Assembly: GCA_020631275.1 (NCBI GenBank)
Contig: JAHDHO010000006.1
Coordinates: 1 to 40,897, forward strand
Length of the DNA stretch: 40,897 nucleotides
From: Polaribacter sp.
GTDB lineage: Bacteria; Bacteroidota; Bacteroidia; Flavobacteriales; Flavobacteriaceae
Direction of reading: 5' to 3'
A program made the translations under genes and the position numbers. Positions 32,218 to 39,645 of this stretch are shown here, piece by piece. The notes beneath the pieces were generated by a model. The model made no database searches, was not told the origin of the DNA, and saw only the letters and a list, made by a program, of their open reading frames with translations. Each line of letters starts with the position of its first letter. Positions within the stretch are counted from its first letter, which is position 1.

Positions 32218-33348
32218 TTATCCTTTAATTCGTTTTTTTCTATTGGTTTCGTAGTCTTCAAAAATCATTTCTCCTAAACCTTTTAAACCTGTATAAAATG
32301 CTTTTCCTTGATTTGCTTGCGTAAATGCTCTAACAAACTGCATTAAATAAGGGTCTTGTGCAATCATAAAGGTTGTAATAGGAATATGTAATTTTCTAGC
32401 TTGTTGCGCCATTGCATAACATTTGTTTACAATGTATTTATCTAAACCATTACTGTTTTTATAATATTGACCATCGGGTAAACGCAAGCAACTTGGTTTA
32501 CCGTCTGTAATCATAAATATTTGTTTGTTGGTGTTTCTTTTTCTCCTTAACAAATCCATAGCTAAATTTAATCCTGCAACAGTATTTGTGTGATAAGGAC
32601 CAACCTGTAAGTAGGGTAAATCTTTTATTTTAATAGACCAAGCATCATTACCAAAAACGATAATATCTAAAGTATCTTTTGGGTATCTTGTTGTAATTAA
32701 TTCAGCCAAAGCCATGGCAACTTTCTTTGCAGGCGTAATTCTGTCTTCACCATATAAAATCATCGAATGGCTAATGTCTATCATTAAAACCGTACTCATT
32801 TGACTTTTATGCAGTGTTTCTTCAACCACCAAATCATTTTCTGTTAAATTAAAATCGCTAATTCCGTTATTTACTTGAGCGTTTCTAATACTCTCTGTCA
32901 TAGAAACTTTGTCAAGGGCGTCTCCAAATTGGTATGCTCTAAAGTCTCCAGTATGTTCATCTCCAATACCAGGTGATTTACTTTTATGATTACCTGAACC
33001 ACTTCTTTTAATTTTACCAAAAATATGATTTAATGCTTGTTGACGAATAGCACGTTCTGTTTTGGCAGTAATTTTTGTGCCACCAACTCCGTTACCATCA
33101 ATTTCTTCTTTGATATAGCCTTTCTTTTTTAAGTCTTCAACAAAATCATCTATAGTATAATTTTCATCAGTTAATTTATACTCTATATCCAAAGATCTTA
33201 ACCAATCGATGGCTTCTTCAAAATCACCAGAAGTATGTGTAATTAGTTCTTTAAATATTTCGAAAAGTTTTTCAAAAGGAGAAATGTTTTCTGCTTCGTA
33301 AGATTTAAAAACAAATCCTTTTCTTATTTTATTTTTTTTCATCATCAT
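32218..33348 (-). CDS. VWA-domain protein, partner of the MoxR-type ATPase
   Basis: A 376-aa protein with a C-terminal von Willebrand A domain. The MIDAS is complete: DISHS (Asp191-Ser195), a Thr around PYHTNTVAGL, and ITDGKPS (Asp282). The N-terminal half (1-180) is helical and charged, with a basic linker (KIKRSGSGNHKSKSPG near 112-127). There is no signal peptide, so it is cytosolic. Three adjacent ATG codons are possible starts (33348, 33345, 33342). It is transcribed before the ATPase with a 77-bp gap. In this family the VWA protein is the recognition partner of the ATPase, so the two genes probably form one machine. Confidence 0.92.
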   Translation of the reverse strand: MMMKKNKIRKGFVFKSYEAENISPFEKLFEIFKELITHTSGDFEEAIDWLRSLDIEYKLTDENYTIDDFVEDLKKKGYIKEEIDGNGVGGTKITAKTERAIRQQALNHIFGKIKRSGSGNHKSKSPGIGDEHTGDFRAYQFGDALDKVSMTESIRNAQVNNGISDFNLTENDLVVEETLHKSQMSTVLMIDISHSMILYGEDRITPAKKVAMALAELITTRYPKDTLDIIVFGNDAWSIKIKDLPYLQVGPYHTNTVAGLNLAMDLLRRKRNTNKQIFMITDGKPSCLRLPDGQYYKNSNGLDKYIVNKCYAMAQQARKLHIPITTFMIAQDPYLMQFVRAFTQANQGKAFYTGLKGLGEMIFEDYETNRKKRIKG

Positions 33349-33444
33349 AAAAATACAACATTAAGTTTTTGTAATTCTTTCTAAAAAGTTAATATAAAAA
33401 CATCATTGTTTTACAAAAATACAAAAAGATTAAACAAAATTATA

Positions 33445-33452
33445 TATATTTG
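33445..33452 (+). promoter_or_regulatory. Perfect -7 box just upstream of the epimerase start codon
   Basis: TATATTTG fits TAnnTTTG exactly and ends only 4 bp before the ATG at 33457. If it is used, the transcript would begin at or next to the start codon. I see no good -33 TTG at the right distance. Confidence 0.45.
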
Positions 33453-33456
33453 TCGT

Positions 33457-34332
33457 ATGTCTACAATATTAATTACAGGAGGAACAGGTTTAGTTGGTAG
33501 TAAGTTAACAGAGTTATTGTTAGCGAACAAGCATGAAGTTAGGATTCTTAGTAGAAAGCCTTCTGCAAATAATGAATATAAGTGGGATGTATCGAATAAG
33601 TATATTGATGAAAACGCATTAACTGGTGTAGATTATATTATACATTTAGCAGGTGCTGGTATTGCAGATAAAAGATGGACAGATGAAAGAAAACAGATTA
33701 TTATTGATAGTAGGGTAGAGACTGCAAATTTACTTTTTGATAAAGTAAAAAAATTAGATATTCAATTAAAAGGATTCATTTCTGCTTCTGGCAGTAATTA
33801 TTACGGAGCCAAAACTGTAGATAAAATATTTAAAGAAGAAGACTCTGCCGGCAATGATTTTTTAGGAAAGGTTTGTTTACATTGGGAAAATGCTGCAAAT
33901 AAATTTAAAGAATTAAATGTATCTGTTACAATTTTAAGAACAGGTATTGTATTATCTAGCAAAGGTGGTGCATTAGAAAAAATGAAAACGCCTATAATTT
34001 CTCCATTAGGATCGGGAAACCAGTACATGCCATGGATTCATATAGAAGATTTATGTTATTTATATATAAAAGCAGTAGAACAAGATTTTTCAGGTGTCTT
34101 TAATGCAGTTTCACCAGAATCTCACACAAGTAAATCTTTTTCAAAAATATTGGCAAAGTCTGTGAATAGACCTTATTTACCTATTGCCGTACCTGGTTTT
34201 TTATTAAAATTAATTTTTGGTGAATTGGCTGTGATTCTTTTAAAAGGTAGTCGATTATCTTCTAATAAAGTTTTAAAATATGGTTTTAGATATCAATTTG
34301 AAAGTTTAGAAAAAGCATTACATAAAATTTAA
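33457..34332 (+). CDS. TIGR01777-family NAD-dependent epimerase/dehydratase-like protein
   Basis: A 291-aa protein of the YfcH/SULA family. ATG 33457 is chosen because MSTILITGGTGLVGSKLTELLL begins the Rossmann fold directly; a longer frame from a TTG at 33406 runs through the promoter. Visible features are TGGTGLVGS (nucleotide binding), DYIIHLAGAGIADKRWT, SASGSNYYG and LRTGIVLSSKGGALEKM. The family is related to extended SDRs and its substrate is not known. It is transcribed away from the VWA gene. The gene ends at the start of a 645-bp hairpin-rich gene-free stretch. Confidence 0.93.
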   Translation: MSTILITGGTGLVGSKLTELLLANKHEVRILSRKPSANNEYKWDVSNKYIDENALTGVDYIIHLAGAGIADKRWTDERKQIIIDSRVETANLLFDKVKKLDIQLKGFISASGSNYYGAKTVDKIFKEEDSAGNDFLGKVCLHWENAANKFKELNVSVTILRTGIVLSSKGGALEKMKTPIISPLGSGNQYMPWIHIEDLCYLYIKAVEQDFSGVFNAVSPESHTSKSFSKILAKSVNRPYLPIAVPGFLLKLIFGELAVILLKGSRLSSNKVLKYGFRYQFESLEKALHKI

Positions 34333-34337
34333 TAAAA

Positions 34338-34366
34338 AGTACTTAATACTTATTGGTATTAAGTAA
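34338..34366. terminator. Hairpin after the epimerase gene
   Basis: ACTTAATACT, loop TATT, GGTATTAAGT pairs with one T-G wobble, preceded by an A-run. The A-run gives a T tract on the minus strand, so it fits minus-strand termination better than plus-strand. It opens the gene-free region 34333-34977. Confidence 0.5.
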
Positions 34367-34373
34367 GTGCTAT

Positions 34374-34587
34374 CATATTTAAAGTGTTTGGGGGAATGCT
34401 TTGAATGTTGTAGTTTAAAAATGATAAAGACGAACTTAGGGGTTCGTCTTTATTTGTTTTTAATAACTTATAAAATAATTGGGGGCTTACTTTATAAACT
34501 ATAAAATCTAGGGGAATTGAGAATAACGAAGTTAGGGCTTCGTTTAAACCTCTAGTCAAACATGGGGGTATAGAGTTTTTTTGTATT
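34374..34587. other. Cluster of five hairpins with G-run loops
   Basis: Five stem-loops in 214 bp: 34381-34402 (AAAGTGTT/AATGCTTT, loop TGGGGG); 34424-34453 (ATAAAGACGAAC/GTTCGTCTTTAT, loop TTAGGG); 34465-34500 (14-bp arms around GGGGG); 34525-34544 (AACGAAG/CTTCGTT, loop TTAGGG); 34548-34585 (CTCTA/TAGAG around a GGGGG loop, then a T-run). The second and fourth share the loop TTAGGG on stems that differ by a swapped closing pair. No ORF here looks coding. Strand is unclear: the first stem has plus-strand G-U pairs, the third minus-strand G-U pairs. Confidence 0.55.
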
Positions 34588-34667
34588 AATTTATTGATTA
34601 TATGTATATTGTTTTTCTATGGTGTAAAATTATTACAGATTCTTCAATCAAAAAATAATTATGATAA

Positions 34668-34703
34668 ACGAAAACGTTTTCGTCTTATCAAAAACGTTTT
34701 CGT
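34668..34703. promoter_or_regulatory. Two tandem LacI-family-type operators
   Basis: ACGAAAACGTTTTCGT (34668-34683) is a perfect 16-bp palindrome, and TCAAAAACGTTTTCGT (34688-34703) is a near copy. Their centres are exactly 20 bp apart. The AAAACGTTTT core with CpG centre is the classic LacI/PurR-family operator form (E. coli PurR: ACGCAAACGTTTTCGT). No gene starts within 400 bp on either side, which is odd for an operator. Confidence 0.6.
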
Positions 34704-34885
34704 TTTCTATTTTATGGTACTTAAGTAGGTGATTTTTAATTTGTTCTAAGTATTTTATACAGGAAAAACACCCTGAAATTTGTGTTTTTTTCAGTAATAA
34801 GTATTTTTTAAAAGAATATTTAAATTTTCTTATCAATATTTTACTAATTTGATTGTATTAAATATTTTAAATTATCAAACAATAA

Positions 34886-34963
34886 AAAAGACGAACTAAA
34901 TAGTTCGTCTTTCTTTTTATGATTTTAAAAGTATCTGGGGTTAATTAGACTTTTAAAAAATCA
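34886..34963 (-). terminator. Double hairpin downstream of the small peptide gene
   Basis: Stem AAAGACGAAC (34887-34896) with GTTCGTCTTT (34903-34912), the same stem as at 34426-34451 but with a different loop (TAAATA). Next to it 34919-34963 forms ATGATTTTAAAAGT paired with ACTTTTAAAAAATCAT around TCTGGGGTTAATTAGA. It probably terminates the minus-strand operon 35160-38645 plus the 53-aa gene. A further hairpin (GAAAAACAC/GTGTTTTTTTC) lies at 34763-34792. Confidence 0.7.
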
Positions 34964-34977
34964 TGTATAAAATTGTA

Positions 34978-35139
34978 TTAAAAGTTAGAACCAGGAGATT
35001 CTGGTGGTGGCGATTGAGCTTGTGCTTTTTGTGGATTAAGAATCATATAGGTTCCTAAAGCAGTTAAAGCTGCATATTTACCGTAATTACCAATTTTTTT
35101 TATGGCTTCTTTTCTTGTAATGTCTTTGTTGTTTTCCAT
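34978..35139 (-). CDS. 53-aa exported peptide with Tat-like signal
   Basis: A 53-codon frame starts at ATG 35139, 20 bp after the stop of the large T9SS gene, and ends at TAA 34978. It reads MENNKDITRKEAIKKIGNYG, then a hydrophobic core (KYAALTALGTYMIL), then NPQKAQA followed by a short tail QSPPPESPGSNF. The TRKEAIKK segment before the hydrophobic core looks like a twin-arginine-type signal with RK instead of RR, and AQA is a plausible signal-peptidase site, leaving a 12-residue Pro/Ser-rich peptide. Similar tiny proteins occur in flavobacteria (from memory), function unknown. It is probably co-transcribed with the upstream hydrolase gene. Confidence 0.72.
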   Translation of the reverse strand: MENNKDITRKEAIKKIGNYGKYAALTALGTYMILNPQKAQAQSPPPESPGSNF

Positions 35140-35159
35140 TATTATTGAATGTATAGGGA

Positions 35160-38100
35160 TTATTCTAAAATTATTTTTTTTGTAATATTATTTGTGCTAC
35201 TCTTTATCTGTAAAAGATAAACTCCTTTAGATAACTTAGGTAGTTTAATTTCTGATGTACCGTTAGAAGCAAAGTTTGTTTTGAATACTTTACTACCAAG
35301 AATAGAAACTATAGATAAATTAATATCAGTATTAACAATACCTTTTATAATTACTTTACTTTTAGAACTATAAATAGATACATTATCTATAGCTTCTGTT
35401 TCTGTAGCCAATACTTTAGCTCTTGTGTGTAAGTAAAAATTTCCAGTTCCGTTTAAATCGTCTTCTAAAACAATTTTATAGTTGTTATTACTATCACTTA
35501 ATTTTGTAAATGTATTTTTAGATTTATCTTCTAAATAAACATTTAAACCTGTAGGTAAGTTTTTAATCTCTGTAGAAAATTCAATTTCAGAACCAGATTT
35601 TGCATTAATTCCTATAGGTATAATCATAGCTTCATGATTACTATTTGGTAGCGATTGAATACTTAATTTCTTCTCGTTTGATTTAGAAACTAATCCACTA
35701 AAAACTTGAAAATTAGAACTAACTCCACTAAATATTTCTCCGTCATATCCATTATCAAAACCTGTAGTTGTACCATCAATATAATAGATTTCTGTAAATT
35801 TAATGTTAGTACCATCTGTAATATTCAGTTTAATTTCTGGTCTATCAGACTTTAAGAAAGTATCTGTATTTTGGTGGCTTTGTGAAGCTGCAGAAAAATT
35901 AATATCATTTGTATTTTCTACCTCAACAAAAAATGCTTGCCCTGGTGCAATTTCGAAATTTTGTACAGTTACTCTTGTGTCATAGTCACCTAAACCTCCA
36001 TTTAAGTTTTGATTCCATACCCATAAAGTTTGTGTTTTTAAACTTTTACCTACACCAGAGTTTTGAGTTAAAAAGTCTGCACTGTTTAAATAAGAAGTAT
36101 AAGGGTTTGCCATTAAGTTGAAAGAGTTTGTGCCTTGCGTTACCTCTTTTACAACATTTCCTGTATTTAATGTTCCTGTAAATGCTAGCGTGCCATTTGA
36201 TGTTAATCTAGTGGTAAAACCTTTTCCTGATTCTAATACATCTACAGTATCATCACCATTAATTTCATCTACTTGACCAACTTTATAATAAGCCCATCTT
36301 AAAGAGTTAGGTCTTGAATTATCAAAAGGAGCTAAAGCTATATTTCTATCAGTTCCAGAACCAGACCCTTTTGCGATACTAGGATGATTATTTACAAAAT
36401 TTACAACTGTTTGCCCAGACAGAGGAGATCCTATTAAAAACCACTTATTTCCATCAATATTTCTGTTGTAAACTAAGTTACCTGTAGCTGTACCATTTAC
36501 AATTAAAGATGCTCCTGTTTCTAAAGTAAAATTACCTGTATTTATTAAATTACCTCCTACTGTTAAAGATTTGCTAGAGTTTATAATAAGGTTACCTTCC
36601 ACACTAAGGTCTTTAATAGATTTTTGATTACCATCTAAATAAGCTGTATTTCCAGAAGGAATCAAAACATTGTCTGTAGCTAAAGGTTCTCTATTTAAGC
36701 TCCAATTAGAAGCTATAGACCAATTACCAGAAGTACCTGTGAACTCGTTAGTAACTTCATCTGTATTAATGGTAATTTCTGTTTCTTTTTTATAAAAACT
36801 ACCTACGTTTGGCGCAGTATATGCAATTGTGTATGTTCCTGGTGTCGAAACGGCAACATTAATCTCTCCGGTAGTAGTGTTTAAGGCTAAACCAGAAGTA
36901 GAAGAAAATTCTCCACCCGAAATTCCTTGTATGGTTGGGGTTGTATTAACTCCGTTGATAGAGTAGCTTGTGTTATCATAAGAAAAATCAGAAAAATCAT
37001 TATAATGTAAATTGATGAATTTTTCTAACACTTTAGCGTAATCTCTAGAAAAATAAGGAATTGTAGCGCTTCTAGAATCTGAGACACCGTATGTAGAAGT
37101 ATATGCACTTCCTAAGTCTCTAACTCTTCTATTAACTTCAGTCATAATACCATCAATAGTACCACCACCGCCATTTACAGTTCCGCCACCACCTACAACG
37201 GTGTTTGCATTACTTGTACTACCAGATCCGTGTCTAATATTACTATAATAATCTCCTGCGAAATAAGAATTATTACCAGGATTTGTATCATCACAAGAAC
37301 CTTGCCCACCATCACCAATATGACTTGGTACAGTTCTATAACCTTCTGTTCTTCCGCATCCAGCGTGTCCTAGAGAAGCATATTCAGAACCTCCAGTAAC
37401 TTGCATTAAACCTCCAAAACTTTCAGATCCTCTAATTAGATCTTCAAAAGTTAAATTTTGTAAATTGTTTTCAATTAAGTTTTTAATAGTAACTCTTGCT
37501 AATTCTGCAGCATTTGTTGATGTGTTGTTTAAATTTTCATCAAAAGAACTACTAGGTAAATTATAACCTGCTTCTATTCTAGGTATCGAGTGACTTTGTC
37601 CGTGTAAATCTATATACAAACCTTTACCAAACTTAGTATTGACATCTGCACTAGCTTGGTCAATAAAACCATGATAAGCATCAAAATACTCATCTGCACT
37701 GCTGTTACCACACGTTGCAACACTTTTTGTTCTGTTAGGATCTAGTTTATTTCTTCTAAGATTATTGATGATGATATAAGGATAAACTCCAAATTCATCA
37801 AAACATTTCTTTTGTATTTCTCTTATTAAAATGTCTGTATTATCATCCATTTCACCTGTACCACAACTTCTAGTAGTTAATTCTCCGCCGGTAAGTCTAC
37901 CACCATGAGGAGCCGAAATTATTACAGGCATTGTACCCGGAATGTATTCTATATATTTCTTAGAAGTATTATGGTATTGTGATGTAGCAAAATTAATTGT
38001 AATATTTTGTTGCGAACTACTTTGATCTGGATTTGTGGTAGTATATGTAATCGTGTGGGTGTCTATAGTAGATTCTGATAAATCGATAACACCAGTTGTA

Positions 38101-38645
38101 GCATTGATTACCAAACCTGCTGTTCCTGTAAAAGTACCACCTGTTTCTCCTGTAATTGTTGGAGTAGGGTCGGCATCTGAAATTGAATAACTACTATTTG
38201 CATATGTAAATGATGCATCATCTAAACCAATATCGAACGAAAAGTCAAATTGAATAGGTGTGTTAGCAGAAGCATTATTAGAGAAATCTCCATTGAAATT
38301 AAAAGCTTCGCTACCGTTTACAAAAACTTTACCGTAGGGTCCGGTTCCGTTCCAATCATCACCATATTGGTCATAAACTCTTATGGTATAATTTCCGTTA
38401 GGAAGGTTTACAACAGATGAGTTTTGATTTAGAAAACTTGTGTTTGCTCCATTGCCAAAATTATCATCAATTGATAAAACAACTTGATTAGATGAATTGA
38501 TAATCTCCATTTTATTTTCGCCTGAATAACTTGGCCAGTTTACGTTTAAGTAAACACTGTTTTGCGAAAAGAAATTTAATGCTTGTGAAAAAATAATTAA
38601 GACAAGAAGATGTCTTAAAAAATTAGGGGTAATTTTTTTAGTCAT
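35160..38645 (-). CDS. T9SS-secreted protein with N-formylglutamate-amidohydrolase-like domain
   Basis: An 1161-aa multidomain secreted protein. After the signal peptide (1-28) comes a beta-sandwich region (about 30-138), then an Ig-like repeat (142-220). A central hydrolase-like domain (about 230-550) follows, with SAPHGG (244-249), DDNTD (267-271), RRNKLDPNR (297-305) and DLHGQSH (346-352); these are the metal/substrate motifs of the N-formylglutamate amidohydrolase family. A second Ig-like repeat similar to the first (about 555-635), a long beta-rich stalk and a type A T9SS sorting domain at the end (IKLPKLSKGVYLLQIKSS) complete it. It should act outside the cell. The substrate is unknown; a gamma-glutamyl or formyl-amide polymer is a guess. 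Confidence 0.87.
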   Translation of the reverse strand: MTKKITPNFLRHLLVLIIFSQALNFFSQNSVYLNVNWPSYSGENKMEIINSSNQVVLSIDDNFGNGANTSFLNQNSSVVNLPNGNYTIRVYDQYGDDWNGTGPYGKVFVNGSEAFNFNGDFSNNASANTPIQFDFSFDIGLDDASFTYANSSYSISDADPTPTITGETGGTFTGTAGLVINATTGVIDLSESTIDTHTITYTTTNPDQSSSQQNITINFATSQYHNTSKKYIEYIPGTMPVIISAPHGGRLTGGELTTRSCGTGEMDDNTDILIREIQKKCFDEFGVYPYIIINNLRRNKLDPNRTKSVATCGNSSADEYFDAYHGFIDQASADVNTKFGKGLYIDLHGQSHSIPRIEAGYNLPSSSFDENLNNTSTNAAELARVTIKNLIENNLQNLTFEDLIRGSESFGGLMQVTGGSEYASLGHAGCGRTEGYRTVPSHIGDGGQGSCDDTNPGNNSYFAGDYYSNIRHGSGSTSNANTVVGGGGTVNGGGGTIDGIMTEVNRRVRDLGSAYTSTYGVSDSRSATIPYFSRDYAKVLEKFINLHYNDFSDFSYDNTSYSINGVNTTPTIQGISGGEFSSTSGLALNTTTGEINVAVSTPGTYTIAYTAPNVGSFYKKETEITINTDEVTNEFTGTSGNWSIASNWSLNREPLATDNVLIPSGNTAYLDGNQKSIKDLSVEGNLIINSSKSLTVGGNLINTGNFTLETGASLIVNGTATGNLVYNRNIDGNKWFLIGSPLSGQTVVNFVNNHPSIAKGSGSGTDRNIALAPFDNSRPNSLRWAYYKVGQVDEINGDDTVDVLESGKGFTTRLTSNGTLAFTGTLNTGNVVKEVTQGTNSFNLMANPYTSYLNSADFLTQNSGVGKSLKTQTLWVWNQNLNGGLGDYDTRVTVQNFEIAPGQAFFVEVENTNDINFSAASQSHQNTDTFLKSDRPEIKLNITDGTNIKFTEIYYIDGTTTGFDNGYDGEIFSGVSSNFQVFSGLVSKSNEKKLSIQSLPNSNHEAMIIPIGINAKSGSEIEFSTEIKNLPTGLNVYLEDKSKNTFTKLSDSNNNYKIVLEDDLNGTGNFYLHTRAKVLATETEAIDNVSIYSSKSKVIIKGIVNTDINLSIVSILGSKVFKTNFASNGTSEIKLPKLSKGVYLLQIKSSTNNITKKIILE

Positions 38646-38690
38646 TTATTAGGGGTAAAAAAGGTTAATTAAAACTAATGTCAGAGCAAA

Positions 38691-38720
38691 AAAAAGGCTG
38701 TTAACATAATTTTAACAGCC
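38691..38720 (-). terminator. Intrinsic terminator of the cdsA-psd-ACBP-YceI operon
   Basis: GGCTGTTAA (38696-38704) pairs with TTAACAGCC (38712-38720), with an A-run on the left that becomes a T tract on the minus strand. It ends the minus-strand operon and isolates the following T9SS gene. Confidence 0.92.
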
Positions 38721-38757
38721 AAATATAATATTTTTTTTGAATTATTGTAATATAATT

Positions 38758-39372
38758 CTAGAATTTTGTGGTGATATTTAAAGCAACTTCGCTCCAAGTT
38801 TTAGAAATTCCGTCAGAACCAGTATGTAAAGCTTCACAAACTTTATTTAAAGAAGCTAAAGCATCTAATGCATTCCAATTACTAACGTCCATTTTACCAC
38901 TCATGGCAAACGTATTGTTTACAATTGTGTATTTGAAAGGTACTTTTTTAGATACACCGTTCATCTTAATCGTTGCACTACCAATAGAATCATTTTCTAT
39001 GTTTAGTTTTCCTGATAGTAATTTTGTATCAGACATTACTCCGAAAAAGAACTTCTGAATTTTATAATCTCTACTAGAATCTTTTGTAAAAATACTACTT
39101 ACAGGAATCGAAAATTCGGTATTATTAATTGCTTCTTTAATCGTTTCTCCAGAACCACCAGAAATGATATCTACTTGTCTAAATTGCCCACCAACTGGTG
39201 TTTTTTCTGTAAATTTATAAGCAGTAAAGTTAATTTCACTTTCAGCTTTTTTTAGTGAAAACTTAGCATTGTCTTCTTTTTGTTCTGTTTTAGATGCAGT
39301 TTTATCTGATTTACAAGAGATAAAACTGATGTTTGTTGCAACTAATAATAATAAAATAAATGCTTTTTTCAT
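38758..39372 (-). CDS. YceI-family lipoprotein
   Basis: A 204-aa protein with lipobox FISC (Cys20) followed by a Lys/Glu/Asp-rich tether. The YceI-like domain extends from about 38 to the end (ESEINFTAYKFTEKTPVGGQFRQVDI, and a closing WSEVALNITTKF). YceI proteins are lipocalin-like beta-barrels that bind polyisoprenoids in the periplasm. The ATG overlaps the stop of the acyl-CoA-binding protein gene (ATGA), so it belongs to the phospholipid operon, which is consistent with a lipid-binding role. It is the last gene before the operon terminator. Confidence 0.9.
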   Translation of the reverse strand: MKKAFILLLLVATNISFISCKSDKTASKTEQKEDNAKFSLKKAESEINFTAYKFTEKTPVGGQFRQVDIISGGSGETIKEAINNTEFSIPVSSIFTKDSSRDYKIQKFFFGVMSDTKLLSGKLNIENDSIGSATIKMNGVSKKVPFKYTIVNNTFAMSGKMDVSNWNALDALASLNKVCEALHTGSDGISKTWSEVALNITTKF

Positions 39373-39641
39373 TTTGATTGTTGTTTATTTAATACTGTAT
39401 TTGCTAATTTTATATACTCTTTTTTTGCTTCTTCAGAAGACATGTCTTTTAATTGCATCCAAGCATTTAGTTTAAATGCGTTTCTTACATTTAAATCGTT
39501 TTCATAAGGTAAATTACTGCCATAATTAGCTTGTTTGTAATATGCATAAAATTTAAGCATAATGTCTGGTGTAACTGCTTCTTTAAGCTCAGATATTTTA
39601 ATGAAAGCTTCTTTAAACGCTATGTCTAAATCAGTATTCAT
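39369..39641 (-). CDS. Acyl-CoA-binding protein
   Basis: A 90-aa four-helix protein of the ACBP family. The conserved core FYAYYKQANYG (about residues 31-41) and the later AFKLNAWMQLKDMSSEEAKKEYI (about 55-77) match eukaryotic and bacterial ACBPs, including the Tyr and Lys residues that contact CoA. It binds long-chain acyl-CoA in the cytosol. It sits between psd and the YceI gene with 4-bp spacing and a 4-bp overlap, so it is part of the phospholipid operon and may deliver acyl chains to membrane lipid synthesis. Confidence 0.93.
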   Translation of the reverse strand: MNTDLDIAFKEAFIKISELKEAVTPDIMLKFYAYYKQANYGSNLPYENDLNVRNAFKLNAWMQLKDMSSEEAKKEYIKLANTVLNKQQSK

Positions 39642-39645
39642 ATAT

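Noticed and set aside
34359-34559. 66-codon minus-strand frame in the hairpin region.
   Set aside because: It runs through the stems and loops, is low in complexity and has no promoter or recognisable motif.
34648-34836. 62-codon minus-strand frame covering the LacI-type palindromes.
   Set aside because: Its composition (Lys, Phe, Ile) is that of AT-rich non-coding DNA; the palindromes explain part of the sequence.
34385-34945. G-quadruplex from the GGGG/GGGGG runs.
   Set aside because: The runs are 40-60 bp or more apart, too far for an intramolecular quadruplex.
34374-34963. Possible CRISPR-like or attC-like array, because of several hairpins.
   Set aside because: Spacing and repeat sequences are irregular, there are no uniform spacers, and no cas or integrase gene is present.
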